Positions 15,928 through 23,677 of a DNA stretch of 28,209 nucleotides are shown piece by piece (the first letter of the stretch is position 1; every line of letters starts with the position of its first letter). The notes under the pieces are model-generated. The model did no database searches and was not told where the DNA came from. It saw nothing but the letters and a program-made list of their open reading frames with translations. The stretch is from JBBSVE01 sp038233815 (GTDB taxonomy: Bacteria > Pseudomonadota > Alphaproteobacteria > Rhodobacterales > Rhodobacteraceae). A program made the translations under genes and the position numbers. The DNA lies in assembly GCA_038233815.1 (NCBI GenBank), contig JBBSVE010000027.1:1-28209 (forward strand), read 5' to 3'.

Positions 15928-16470
15928 TCAGGCGTCCTGGCGCGAGATGTCGGAGATCAGGACGTCCGCCACCATGTCGCCCATCACCCGTGTTGCCGCC
16001 TCCTTTAGGGCAGAGCGCAGCAGCACGAGGTTGGCGCCGTCGGTGAATACGCCGTCGAATCCCCCGGCGTTGGCATGGTCGAACATCACCTGCAAAAGCG
16101 CATCGCGTAGTTTCGGCTCGCGCGTGTAGACCTGTTCCGACCCGCCCGTCCGCACCTCGATGCTGAGCGCCATGATGACCAGCGCCGACACCCGGCCATG
16201 AACCACCACCGGCACCACGAACTGGTTGTTCAGCTTCACGAACTCCGTCAGACCATCGCCGTGATCGGACGGCGCACCGTGTCCGGTCGACGCCTCCGGC
16301 TTCTTGTCTGCCTCTGCGTGCCCGCCCTCGGACGGCGTTGCGGCTTCGGCGGCATGGGCGGCGTCGCCCGCACCCCCGCCCGGCGCCTCGTCCGAACGGA
16401 ACGCCAGTCCGGCGCCCAGTCCGCCGCAGAGACCGAGGACCGCGAGAATCACGGGCAGGAGCTTTTTCAT
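15928..16470 (-). CDS. Second FliL-family protein
   Basis: The 180-aa protein has an N-terminal membrane anchor (LLPVILAVLGLCGGLGAGLAF). A low-complexity linker rich in Ala, Gly, Glu and His follows at residues 28-72. The FliL domain then reads FVKLNNQFVVPVVVHGRVSA, VIMALSIEV and TREPKLRDALLQVMFDHANA. The spacing and the R-D-A-L-L segment match FliL, but the sequence is far from the first copy at 6243. It is the last gene of the flgB to flgH operon, 9 bp after flgH, with GAGGGGA before its start. The coupling to ring genes suggests a separate role, perhaps at the L/P-ring stage or with another stator. Confidence 0.78.
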   Translation of the reverse strand: MKKLLPVILAVLGLCGGLGAGLAFRSDEAPGGGAGDAAHAAEAATPSEGGHAEADKKPEASTGHGAPSDHGDGLTEFVKLNNQFVVPVVVHGRVSALVIMALSIEVRTGGSEQVYTREPKLRDALLQVMFDHANAGGFDGVFTDGANLVLLRSALKEAATRVMGDMVADVLISDISRQDA

Positions 16471-16479
16471 GGCTTCCCC

Positions 16480-17199
16480 TCAGAACGGCAGGACGACATC
16501 AGCGATCTGCTGGCCGTAGCGTGGCTGCTGCATGTCGGTGATCTGGCCACGCCCGCCGTAGGAAATCCGCGCCCCCGCGATTCGGTCGTAGGTGATCTCG
16601 TTCTGGCGCGAGATGTCGGTGGGGCGGACGTAGCCGGTCACGAGAAGCTCGCGCATCTCGAAGTTGACCCGAACCTCCTGCTGCCCCTCGATCCTGAGCA
16701 CGCCATTCGGCAGTTCCTCCACCACCGTCGCCGCGACGCGGAGCGTCAGCTTCTCGTTGCGCTTCACCGATCCGTCGCCGGCAAAGCTGCTGGAGGAGGA
16801 GGTATCGACCGCGTCGGCCAGACTGGCCCCGTCGGGCAGGAGCTTGTCGATACGCTCCGGGATCCCGAAGAGCGACGGGATACCCATCTTCTGTTTGTCC
16901 TTCCGGGAGCGGCCTGTCTTGTTCGAGATCTCCGCCTTGTCGTCGATCTGGATCACCACGGTCAGGATGTCGCCCCGATGCCCCGCTCGCCGGTCGCCGA
17001 AGAGCGACCCCGACCGCGCCGTCCATAGCGAGGAGCCTTCGGTGGGCCCGGCGCCCTCGGCAAACTCCGGGACCGCGGAGGAATAGAGCGCGTGGTGCGC
17101 GTAAGTTCCCTCCAGCGGTGAGAAGTCGGGCGCGCTGCCAATGTCGCCGAGTTTGCCACAGGCCGCGGGGATGAGGCAGAGGAGGAGTAAAATGCGCAT
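16480..17199 (-). CDS. flgH: Flagellar L-ring lipoprotein FlgH
   Basis: FlgH forms the outer-membrane L-ring bushing around the rod. The 239-aa protein has a lipoprotein signal with lipobox IPAAC (residues 11-15), so Cys15 should be lipidated. Family motifs follow: SLWTARSGSLFGDRRA, GDILTVVIQIDDKAEISNKT, a Ser-rich loop, NEKLTLRVAATVVEELPNGV, LRIEGQQEVRVNFEMRELLV, and VRPTDISRQNEITYDRIAGA. The ATG at 17199 was chosen because the lipoprotein signal starts there. An earlier in-frame ATG at 17286 would overlap flgA. It follows flgA by 22 bp. Confidence 0.96.
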   Translation of the reverse strand: MRILLLLCLIPAACGKLGDIGSAPDFSPLEGTYAHHALYSSAVPEFAEGAGPTEGSSLWTARSGSLFGDRRAGHRGDILTVVIQIDDKAEISNKTGRSRKDKQKMGIPSLFGIPERIDKLLPDGASLADAVDTSSSSSFAGDGSVKRNEKLTLRVAATVVEELPNGVLRIEGQQEVRVNFEMRELLVTGYVRPTDISRQNEITYDRIAGARISYGGRGQITDMQQPRYGQQIADVVLPF

Positions 17200-17221
17200 G
17201 GCGTCCGGGGTCCTTCGTGGA

Positions 17222-17635
17222 TCAGTGGCCGACCAGCACGGAGCCGTCGGGTGTAACGCGCCCGGTGACCGTGCTGCGGGAGGCAAGGTTCATCACGCGG
17301 ACCGAATCGCCCGCCCCGGCCCGCCCGAGCGCGCGGCCTTCGGTGACGATGCCGAGCCCGCCCGACGCATAGTGGAGCGTCACGATCTGGTTGCGGTCGA
17401 TCAGCGCGGGCGGCCCGAAGTCCGACGCCCGGATCGCGCGGCCAGCATAGAGGGTCACGCGCGCTTCCTGCCCAACGGCGGCGGCGGGATCATCGAGCGC
17501 GCCCGGTATCTCCGCCGCGACCAGCGTCATGTCGGTGGCGGCGAGAACGGTCTGCGCGCGCACGGTCCGCGTGGCCACGACCGAATCGGCGAAGGCGGGG
17601 CCCGCGAGCATCACAAGGAGAAGGATGCGGATCAT
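17222..17635 (-). CDS. flgA: P-ring assembly chaperone FlgA (short form)
   Basis: FlgA is a periplasmic chaperone for P-ring protein FlgI. The 137-aa protein has a signal peptide (ILLLVMLAGPAFA). It then keeps the SAF-type core: ARVTLYAGRAIRASDFGPPA, LIDRNQIVTLHYASGGLGIV, GRALGRAGAGDSVRVMNLAS and the tail STVTGRVTPDGSVLV. It lacks the N-terminal domain of the longer enterobacterial protein, which is common in alphaproteobacteria. Its ATG overlaps the flgG stop (ATGA). The P-ring gene flgI itself is not in the window. Confidence 0.9.
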   Translation of the reverse strand: MIRILLLVMLAGPAFADSVVATRTVRAQTVLAATDMTLVAAEIPGALDDPAAAVGQEARVTLYAGRAIRASDFGPPALIDRNQIVTLHYASGGLGIVTEGRALGRAGAGDSVRVMNLASRSTVTGRVTPDGSVLVGH

Positions 17636-18417
17636 CGCAGTTGCGTCGTGGCCGACAGCATCTGGTCGGCGGCCGTGATGACCTTTGCGTTGAGCTCGTA
17701 GCCGCGCTGTGCCTTGATCAGCTCCGTCACCTCCTTGACCGCATCGACCGAACTTTCCTCCAGATAGCCTTGGCGGAGCGTGCCCAACCCCTCCAGTCCG
17801 GCAGTCCCCTGAACCGGAGGCCCGGACGCTCCGGTTTCCTTGAAGAGGTTCGAGCCGATCGCCTCCAGCCCCTTGTCGTTGGTGAAGCCGGTGAGCGTGA
17901 GCTGGCCGAGAAGCTGCGGCTGGACCTGATTGGGGAAATATCCGTAAACCTCGCCCGACGCGCTGATCGTGAGGCTTTGCGCATCTTCTGGGATGGTGAT
18001 GCCGGGGTTGACCTGATGGCCCTCGCTGTCGACGATCAGCCCCTCGCCCGTGCGCTTCAGCGCGCCGTCGCGGGTATAGCCGGTCTCGCCACCCGGCAGC
18101 GTCACCTCGAGATAGCCCTTGCCCTCGATCGCCACGTCGAGATCGCCGCCGGTTGCCGTCGAAGTGCCCTGCGCCAACACCACCGACACCGAGGAAGGCC
18201 GCACGCCGAGCCCGATCTGCACCCCTGTCGGAAGCTGGGTGCCATCCTCCGCCGTGACGGTCCCGGGGCGCGCAAGCTGCTGGTAATGCAGGTCCGCGAA
18301 ATCGGCGCGCCGCGCGTTGTAGCCGGTGGTCGACATGTTGGCGAGGTTGTTGGAGACGACATCGACGCGCATCTGCTGCGCCGCCATCCCGCTCGCCGCG
18401 ATCTGAAGTGCCTGCAC
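17632..18417 (-). CDS. flgG: Flagellar distal rod protein FlgG
   Basis: FlgG makes the distal rod that carries the L and P rings. The 261-aa protein has the flagellar axial-protein N-terminus (AASGMAAQQMRVDVVSNNLA and then NMSTTGYNARRADF). The FlgG-specific middle reads QIGLGVRPSSVSVVLAQGTS, and the C-terminal helix region is VDAVKEVTELIKAQRGYELN and then AKVITAADQML. The length is as expected. It lies two bases after flgF and overlaps flgA, inside one rod operon. Confidence 0.96.
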   Translation of the reverse strand: MQALQIAASGMAAQQMRVDVVSNNLANMSTTGYNARRADFADLHYQQLARPGTVTAEDGTQLPTGVQIGLGVRPSSVSVVLAQGTSTATGGDLDVAIEGKGYLEVTLPGGETGYTRDGALKRTGEGLIVDSEGHQVNPGITIPEDAQSLTISASGEVYGYFPNQVQPQLLGQLTLTGFTNDKGLEAIGSNLFKETGASGPPVQGTAGLEGLGTLRQGYLEESSVDAVKEVTELIKAQRGYELNAKVITAADQMLSATTQLR

Positions 18418-18419
18418 CG

Positions 18420-19130
18420 TTATCTCCCCAATGCCTGGATCACGCTGCGCGCGCGCTCGTCCTCGGTGTCGAGGAATTTCTGCCCCATCTCGTAGGCGCG
18501 CTGGACGGTGATCATGCGCGCAATCTCGGAGATCGGGTTCACGTTGCTGTCTTCGAGTGCGCCCTGAATCAGGGTTCCGCCCTCTGCCGGTTCCACGTCT
18601 TTCGCAGAAAACAACGTCCCGCTTTCATGGCGCATCGAGAGTGGATCGGCGGGCTGCCAAAGACCGATCTTCGCGATCGGCTCACCCTTCACCGACAGCG
18701 TGCCGTCCGACGCCATCGCCACCTGCCCCGCATCGGGCGGCACGAAGACCGGCGCGCCGCCCGCATCAAGCAGGCGGTGGCCGTCGGCGTTGACCAGTTC
18801 GCCGTCCGCGCCGGGGGTGAAGTTCCCCGCCCGCGTCAGCCGCTGCCCGTCGGGCGTGTCGAGAAGAAAGAACCCCTCCCCCTGAACCGCGAAATCGAAC
18901 GTGCCGCCGGTCTGTGTGATCCCGGCCTGCCGGAGGTCCATGTGCCGCGCGGAGGCATGCGCCATGGAAAGCGACGGCGCATCGTCCAGCCTTTTGACAT
19001 ATTCCGAGAAAATCACCCCCTCGCGCCGAAAGCCGGTGGTGGAGATGTTGGCGATGTTGTGGGCGACAACGCCCATCTCGGCCATCAGGCCGGACTGGCG
19101 CGCGAGCGTAGTGTAGCCGGTGGCGTCCAT
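18420..19130 (-). CDS. flgF: Flagellar proximal rod protein FlgF
   Basis: FlgF is a proximal rod subunit. The 236-aa protein begins MDATGYTTLARQSGLMAEMG and carries the axial motif NIANISTTGFRREGVIFSEY. The middle has FDFAVQGEGFFLLDTPDGQR and LTRAGNFTPGADGELV, and the end has the family motif NPISEIARMITVQRAYEMGQ. The differences from FlgG (SNVNPISEIA in place of the SSVDAVKEVT form) support FlgF. Its start codon is directly followed upstream by the fliQ stop. Confidence 0.95.
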   Translation of the reverse strand: MDATGYTTLARQSGLMAEMGVVAHNIANISTTGFRREGVIFSEYVKRLDDAPSLSMAHASARHMDLRQAGITQTGGTFDFAVQGEGFFLLDTPDGQRLTRAGNFTPGADGELVNADGHRLLDAGGAPVFVPPDAGQVAMASDGTLSVKGEPIAKIGLWQPADPLSMRHESGTLFSAKDVEPAEGGTLIQGALEDSNVNPISEIARMITVQRAYEMGQKFLDTEDERARSVIQALGR

Positions 19131-19400
19131 CTAGTGGCCTCCCGCGATCAGCGGGATGATGCGGTCGGTGAAGAACGCCACGAGCGTCGCGGTCATGAAG
19201 CTCATCGACACCCAGAAGACCATCATCATGGCCCCCACCTTCGGCACGAAGGTCAGTGTCATCTCCTGCACCGAGGTCAGCGCCTGGAACAGCCCCACGA
19301 TTACCCCCGCAATGAGCGCCACTGCAAGCAGCGGGGCGGACATCTGCACAGCGATCCACAGGCTCTGACGGAGCGTGTCGAAGATCAGGTCCTGGGTCAT
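19131..19400 (-). CDS. fliQ: Flagellar export gate protein FliQ
   Basis: FliQ contributes four copies to the FliPQR gate. The 89-aa protein has two membrane segments, at about residues 15-38 (QMSAPLLAVALIAGVIVGLF) and 55-80. Between them lies the conserved QALTSVQEMTLTFVPKVGAM. The ATG at 19400 shares its A with the fliE stop (TGATG). A GTG one codon upstream is possible but less likely. Unlike fliP and fliR, it sits inside the rod operon, an arrangement that occurs in alphaproteobacteria. Confidence 0.95.
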   Translation of the reverse strand: MTQDLIFDTLRQSLWIAVQMSAPLLAVALIAGVIVGLFQALTSVQEMTLTFVPKVGAMMMVFWVSMSFMTATLVAFFTDRIIPLIAGGH

Positions 19401-19690
19401 CACACCGGCATCCGCAGGATTTCCTGATAGGCTTCGACGACCTTGTCACGCACCGTGACCACGGTTTGCACCGCCGTCTCGGAGGCCGCGAGCGCCTGCA
19501 CCAGCGCATGCGGATCGGCCTTGCCCGTCATCGCGGCCTTTGCCGTCATTTCGCCCTGCGCCAGCGTTTCCGCGAAGCTCTCCGCGAGTTTTGCGAACCC
19601 GCCTGCGGCGCCGTCCGGCTTCGGGCTGGGGCCCGCTGCCTGACGGGCCTGCGCGTAGGACCGGGCCGCGATCGAGGTCGTGATATCCAT
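19400..19690 (-). CDS. fliE: Flagellar basal-body protein FliE
   Basis: FliE links the MS-ring and export gate to the rod. The 96-aa protein has the family C-terminal pattern DPHALVQALAASETAVQTVV followed by TVRDKVVEAYQEILRMPV, and a flexible N-terminus. It lies 12 bp after flgC and overlaps the fliQ start, in the usual flgB-flgC-fliE order. Confidence 0.95.
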   Translation of the reverse strand: MDITTSIAARSYAQARQAAGPSPKPDGAAGGFAKLAESFAETLAQGEMTAKAAMTGKADPHALVQALAASETAVQTVVTVRDKVVEAYQEILRMPV

Positions 19691-19702
19691 TCTGGACTTC
19701 CT

Positions 19703-20098
19703 TTATCGGCGCAGAAGCTCGAACAGGCTCTGCGTCATCTGCCGCGCCTGATCGAACATCCTGAGGTTCGCCTCGTAGCTGCGTTGCGCTTCACGCGCGT
19801 CAGCGATTTCAATCACCAGATCGACGTTCGAGCCGTCGTAGTGACCGGTTGCATCGGCCAGAGGATGGCCGGGGTCGTAGATCTTCGTGAGGTCGCGGCG
19901 GTCGAGCCGGACCGGGCCGGGCAGAACCTCGCCCGAAAGGCCGGAGCTGCCATCCATGGCCTCACGAAAGCTCATCACCTTGCGGTGGTAGCCGGGGGTA
20001 TCGGCGTTGGCGATATTCTCGGAGACATGCCGCAGGCGCATCGCCTGCGCCTCCATCCCCGAGGCGGCCATGCCCATCGATTGCAAAAGGTCGGTCAT
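19703..20098 (-). CDS. flgC: Flagellar proximal rod protein FlgC
   Basis: FlgC is a proximal rod subunit. The 131-aa protein has the axial N-terminus GMEAQAMRLRHVSENIANAD and then TPGYHRKVM. The C-terminus reads YDGSNVDLVIEIADAREAQR and then SYEANLRMFDQARQM, both typical. The start codon follows the flgB stop with no gap. Confidence 0.96.
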   Translation of the reverse strand: MTDLLQSMGMAASGMEAQAMRLRHVSENIANADTPGYHRKVMSFREAMDGSSGLSGEVLPGPVRLDRRDLTKIYDPGHPLADATGHYDGSNVDLVIEIADAREAQRSYEANLRMFDQARQMTQSLFELLRR

Positions 20099-20482
20099 CT
20101 ATCGACCTCGCCCGAGCGCATCGCGAAGGATGTCCGACGTGGCGCGGTAGATCGAGAGCGCCATGTCGTGCTGCTCGCGGACTTCGGCGGCCTTGACCAT
20201 CTCGCGCTCCAGCGAGACCGAGTTGCCGTCGGGCGAGGACGCCCCGCGCCGGATCACCGCGACCGGCACCGCCGCATCCGCATCGGCGCTGAAATGTCCG
20301 GCCCGGGTCGCCCGCATTCCGTCCCCGCTGGCCGCATAGCTCGCGGCGAAATCGGGCACATCACGGGCTTTGTAACCCGGCGTGTCGGCATTCGCGATGT
20401 TCCCCGCGATGGCCCCCATCCGGGCGCCGGCATTGGCCGCCATGGCCTGCGCCATCTTTATGATCTCGAGCTTCTCGAACAT
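20099..20482 (-). CDS. flgB: Flagellar proximal rod protein FlgB
   Basis: FlgB is a proximal rod subunit and the first gene of the nine-gene rod/ring operon. The 127-aa protein starts MFEKLEIIKMAQAMAANAGA, has IAGNIANADTPGYKARDVPD, and ends with NSVSLEREMVKAAEVREQHD, the family's closing motif. The ATG at 20482 was chosen over an in-frame ATG 30 bp upstream, since GGAG lies nine bases before it and homologues start with MFEKL-type residues. Confidence 0.95.
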   Translation of the reverse strand: MFEKLEIIKMAQAMAANAGARMGAIAGNIANADTPGYKARDVPDFAASYAASGDGMRATRAGHFSADADAAVPVAVIRRGASSPDGNSVSLEREMVKAAEVREQHDMALSIYRATSDILRDALGRGR

Positions 20483-20567
20483 TCCGGGCTTCTCCCTGGT
20501 TCGCTTCACCAAGGCTTAAGGCCGATTCGCTAAGAAACGGTAAGCAGCCGGAAAAAGGGAGAACCCC
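20483..20567. promoter_or_regulatory. Divergent flgB/fliI promoter region
   Basis: This 85-bp gap must serve both operons. It holds three NTAA half-sites: TTAA at 20516, CTAA at 20530 and GTAA at 20540. Their spacing (10 and 6 bases between) departs from the N7 of the other CtrA-like boxes, so recognition is uncertain. No clear sigma-54 or -10/-35 boxes are seen. Confidence 0.4.
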
Positions 20568-21896
20568 GTGGACGATATCTTTGCCGGACTGGTCGCGGAC
20601 ATTGGCGACATCGCAACAACGCAGCGGATCGGGCGGGTGGCGGAGGTTGCGCGCGGGGTCTTGCAAGTGACCGGCCTCGGGCTCGATGTGGCCTTGGGCG
20701 ACCGCGTGGTCGTGCGCGGCGCGGTGGAGGTGGGGGGCGAGATCCTGCGCCTGTTGCGCGGCAGCGTCACCGTGCTGCCCGATGCGGCCCCCGACGGGCT
20801 TGCCATCGGCGACCGGGTGGAGGTGCAGGGCCGCTCCGAGATCGCACCCGACGACAGCTGGATAGGACGCATCGTCGACCCGTTCGGGCGGCCGCTCGAC
20901 GGGCGACCGCTGTTTCGCGGACCCGTGGCGCGGCCCCTGCGCGCCCCGCCCCCCCCCGCTGCCGGCCGTCGCCGTCTGGGAGAGCGTCTGCGCACCGGCG
21001 TCGCCGTCTTCGACACGCTTCTTCCGCTCGTGCGCGGACAGCGGATCGGACTGTTCGCAGGGTCAGGCGTCGGCAAGTCGTCGCTCTTGGCGAAGTTCGC
21101 GCGGGGCGTCGCCGCCGATATCGTGGTGATCGCGCTGGTCGGCGAGCGCGGGCGCGAACTGCGCGAGTTCACCGACCACGTGCTCGGGCCCGCGGGCATG
21201 GCGCGTGCGGTCGTCGTCACCGCCACGTCGGACCAGTCGCCGCTGGTGCGGCGTCGCTGCATGTGGACGGCGATGGCGGTGGCCGAACATTTCCGCGACC
21301 GGGGGCTCCACGTGCTCCTCCTCGCCGATTCGGTTACCCGGTTCGCCGAGGCGCACCGCGAAGTGGCGCTGGCCGCCGGCGAGGAGGGCAACTTGCGCGG
21401 CTTTCCCCCCTCCACCTCCCACACGATCATGGCGATGGCGGAGCGGGCGGGTCCGGGTCCTGACCGCGACGGCGCGGGCGACATCACAGCCGTCTTCACG
21501 GTGCTGGTCGCGGGCTCCGACATGGACGAGCCGGTGGCCGACATCCTGCGCGGCGTGCTCGACGGCCACGTCGTGATGGACCGCCGGATCGCGGAGCGCG
21601 GGCGCTATCCGGCAGTCGATCTCCTGCGGTCGGTTTCGCGCAGCCTGCCGGGCGCGGCGACCGAGGACGAAAACCTCCTGATCGGCCGCGCACGGCGTTT
21701 GCTCGGCGCATGGGACCGGGCGGAAATGATGGTGCAGGCCGGTCTCTATGCCAAGGGATCGGATCCGCTGGTCGACGAGGCGATCGCTATCTGGCCCGAT
21801 CTGGACGCGTTCCTCGCCGAGGATGCACCCGACGGCATCGCCGCGAGCTTCGACCGTCTGGCCCAGTGCCTCTCCCAAGCGCTTGCGCCGAGGTAG
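20568..21896 (+). CDS. fliI: Flagellar export ATPase FliI
   Basis: FliI is the hexameric ATPase that unloads substrates at the export gate. The 442-aa protein resembles F1-beta. Walker A is GSGVGKSS from residue 165 (Lys170), Walker B ends HVLLLADSVTRFAEAHRE, and the catalytic glutamate is expected in ALVGERGRELREF. EEGNLRGFPPSTSHT and the C-terminal domain with GAWDRAEMMVQAGLYAKGSD are also normal. The start is a GTG at 20568 with AGGGAG upstream. It is transcribed alone and ends 63 bp from the convergent DUF1217 gene. FliJ is not directly downstream. Confidence 0.96.
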   Translation: MDDIFAGLVADIGDIATTQRIGRVAEVARGVLQVTGLGLDVALGDRVVVRGAVEVGGEILRLLRGSVTVLPDAAPDGLAIGDRVEVQGRSEIAPDDSWIGRIVDPFGRPLDGRPLFRGPVARPLRAPPPPAAGRRRLGERLRTGVAVFDTLLPLVRGQRIGLFAGSGVGKSSLLAKFARGVAADIVVIALVGERGRELREFTDHVLGPAGMARAVVVTATSDQSPLVRRRCMWTAMAVAEHFRDRGLHVLLLADSVTRFAEAHREVALAAGEEGNLRGFPPSTSHTIMAMAERAGPGPDRDGAGDITAVFTVLVAGSDMDEPVADILRGVLDGHVVMDRRIAERGRYPAVDLLRSVSRSLPGAATEDENLLIGRARRLLGAWDRAEMMVQAGLYAKGSDPLVDEAIAIWPDLDAFLAEDAPDGIAASFDRLAQCLSQALAPR

Positions 21897-21959
21897 TGTG
21901 GTCGACAGATCCCGCAGCGGACGGGCGGCGCTGCACGTTGGGTGGATCGGTGAAAAGCG

Positions 21960-22757
21960 TCAGCTCCGGTTCGTCAGCAACTGAAGCGCGATCGAACCCG
22001 ACCCCGTCCCGATGGCGGATGCCTGTGCGTCGGCGCGCACGATGAAGCGGCGGATCAGCGTTTCCACCTTCGCGGGGTCGCTGAACGCCTTGAGTCCACC
22101 ATCGCCGAAGTCGCGGGCGGTCTTGTCCTTCAGCACCGACACTTGCTGGTCCAGATCAATCGACGAAAAGCTGGACGGCAACCCGAGCGCGCCCTGGAAG
22201 ACCTGCCTCAGCGGGGCGGACCCTAGAATGCTGTACCAGAGCGTATCCTCGCTCGCATCGCGCTTGGACAAGGCGCCCAGTTCCCGCTCGGCATTGAGGG
22301 CGAGGCGCAGGGTGTTGTTCTGCGCACCCACCGCCTCCTCGAACTTCCGGTCGGTCCAGGCAGCGATCGTCTTGTCCGCGAAATCCGACAGCTTCGTGCC
22401 GGGCACCGCGTAGTCGCCGAAGCCAAAGGCCGAGGACAGCGCATAATATTGTTTGTTCGCCAGCCGGTTGGACAGATCGCGAACATCGAGCGTCCCATCC
22501 GCCAACACCTTCCTGACGAACGCCTTGTTGTCGATGTCGCTGCCGAGGCCGTAAGCCCCCAGCGCGACGCCGAGCAGCCTCCGATCCCCGACAAGCGCGT
22601 CGGCCGTATCCACCTTGCCGATCTTCGCACGAAAGTAGTCGGCCTCCCGCTTGACCTCCGGCGAGGCGGCGAGCGCCGCCTTCTGGGTCGCCATAGTCCG
22701 CTTGAGAAAGCTCCACCCGCCGTAGCCCGATAGCGGGATGACCGGCGTGAAGCTCAC
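21960..22757 (-). CDS. DUF1217 flagellar protein
   Basis: The 265-aa protein starts MSFTPVIPLSGYGGWSFLKR and carries the DUF1217 features: EADYFRAKIGKVDTADALVG, the segment ending VALGAYGLGSDI, NKAFVRKVLADGTLDVRDLS and NRLANKQYYALSSAFGFGD. DUF1217 proteins occur in alphaproteobacterial flagellar clusters, usually near flaF and flbT, and have no settled function. The start overlaps the flbT stop (ATGA). It closes the fliC-flaF-flbT operon and converges on fliI. Confidence 0.88.
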   Translation of the reverse strand: MSFTPVIPLSGYGGWSFLKRTMATQKAALAASPEVKREADYFRAKIGKVDTADALVGDRRLLGVALGAYGLGSDIDNKAFVRKVLADGTLDVRDLSNRLANKQYYALSSAFGFGDYAVPGTKLSDFADKTIAAWTDRKFEEAVGAQNNTLRLALNAERELGALSKRDASEDTLWYSILGSAPLRQVFQGALGLPSSFSSIDLDQQVSVLKDKTARDFGDGGLKAFSDPAKVETLIRRFIVRADAQASAIGTGSGSIALQLLTNRS

Positions 22758-23158
22758 GAGGGGCAGGCCGCGAACAGCCGCTCCTCTCGCGGGAGGAGGC
22801 TGCGCAACGCTTTCAGCGCTTGGTAATGGTTGCCCTCCAGAACGCCCGCCGTGGCGAGGTTCAGCTGCGTGCGGCTGTCGTGATCGGTCAGCACCTGGCT
22901 CAGCTGCTCGATCCCGCGCAGAAGCTGCATCCGCGCATCCTTGGGATCAGCGTCCCCCGACAGGACCAGCTGTGCGATGTAGCAGACGCGCCGCACCGGG
23001 GTGTTGACCTCCTCGGGATGGATCGCGTCTCGCAACCGCAGGATGTGAGCATTCGGTGTCATGATCGCGAGGCGGGACCGTTTGTCGCCATTCTCGATCA
23101 CCGCGCCGTTGATCAGGACACGTTCATGGGGGCCAAGCTTCAGGACCAGTCCGCTCAT
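22754..23158 (-). CDS. flbT: Flagellin mRNA regulator FlbT
   Basis: FlbT controls flagellin synthesis after transcription. In Caulobacter it acts on the 5' untranslated region of flagellin mRNA and promotes its decay. The 134-aa protein has the family pattern LVLKLGPHERVLINGAVIEN, then NAHILRLRDAIHPEEVNTPV, RRVCYIAQLVLSGD, and the C-terminal EGNHYQALKALRSLLPREE. The start overlaps the flaF stop, and the stop overlaps the DUF1217 start. Confidence 0.94.
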   Translation of the reverse strand: MSGLVLKLGPHERVLINGAVIENGDKRSRLAIMTPNAHILRLRDAIHPEEVNTPVRRVCYIAQLVLSGDADPKDARMQLLRGIEQLSQVLTDHDSRTQLNLATAGVLEGNHYQALKALRSLLPREERLFAACPS

Positions 23159-23529
23159 GGTGCACCGTTGCCGCGCAGGCCCTTCATGACTGCGGTGTTG
23201 ATGTCCACCAGAACGCCTGCGTTGCCATCCTCTTCGTGGATACGGCGGGTCTGCTCTACAGTGAATTCGTAAAGATAGAAGAGCTGCGCACGCAGCGATG
23301 TCGGCAGGGCATTGCCCGGACCCGCGACGTCGACGGCCAACGCCTGCCAGAGCGCCCGGTTGTCATGCAGCGCCTGGACCAGCGCCAGATGATCGGTGTC
23401 GCGGGCGGCCCAGGCTGACGCGAGCCTGCGTGTGACTCGGGCCAGAAGATCGTACTCGACGGTGCGGTTGTCGCGCACAGGGGCATCGGGGCGCCCGTAT
23501 GCGGTCTGTGTCTGGTACATGAAGCTCAC
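23155..23529 (-). CDS. flaF: Flagellin synthesis regulator FlaF
   Basis: FlaF is needed for flagellin production and works with, or against, FlbT. The 124-aa protein has the family opening YQTQTAYG, then RTVEYDLLARVTRRLASAW, ALHDNRALWQALAVDVAGPG, NALPTSLRAQLFYLYEFTVE and a C-terminal IHEEDGNAGVLVDINTAVMK. The GTG at 23529 has AAGGA nine bases upstream. An ATG at 23520 is the alternative. It lies 148 bp downstream of fliC across two hairpins, so its level may be set by read-through. Confidence 0.92.
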   Translation of the reverse strand: MSFMYQTQTAYGRPDAPVRDNRTVEYDLLARVTRRLASAWAARDTDHLALVQALHDNRALWQALAVDVAGPGNALPTSLRAQLFYLYEFTVEQTRRIHEEDGNAGVLVDINTAVMKGLRGNGAP

Positions 23530-23601
23530 TGGGTTTCGTCCTTGATACGGGGAATGGGGTGCGGGGCAGCCAGTGTCGGAGACCGTGGGGCGGTCTGCAG
23601 G

Positions 23602-23670
23602 ATCCGCCGCCGCTTACGGTCCGGCGGCGGGTCTTGCGGCCGGGGCCGGAGGCGCGTGCCCCCGGCCCCG
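23602..23670 (-). terminator. Two stem-loops after fliC, likely partial terminator or mRNA-stability element
   Basis: Eight bases after the fliC stop, 23641-23649 (CGGGGCCGG) pairs perfectly with 23662-23670 across a 12-base loop. A second hairpin pairs 23604-23611 with 23623-23630 (eight pairs). Neither has a run of T downstream, so termination may be incomplete and allow some flaF-flbT expression. Confidence 0.6.
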
Positions 23671-23677
23671 TATGTCC

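Noticed and set aside
21914..21934. Six-base-pair hairpin in the fliI/DUF1217 convergent gap
   Set aside because: The stem is short, has no T-run, and such stems are common at this GC content, so a terminator cannot be claimed.
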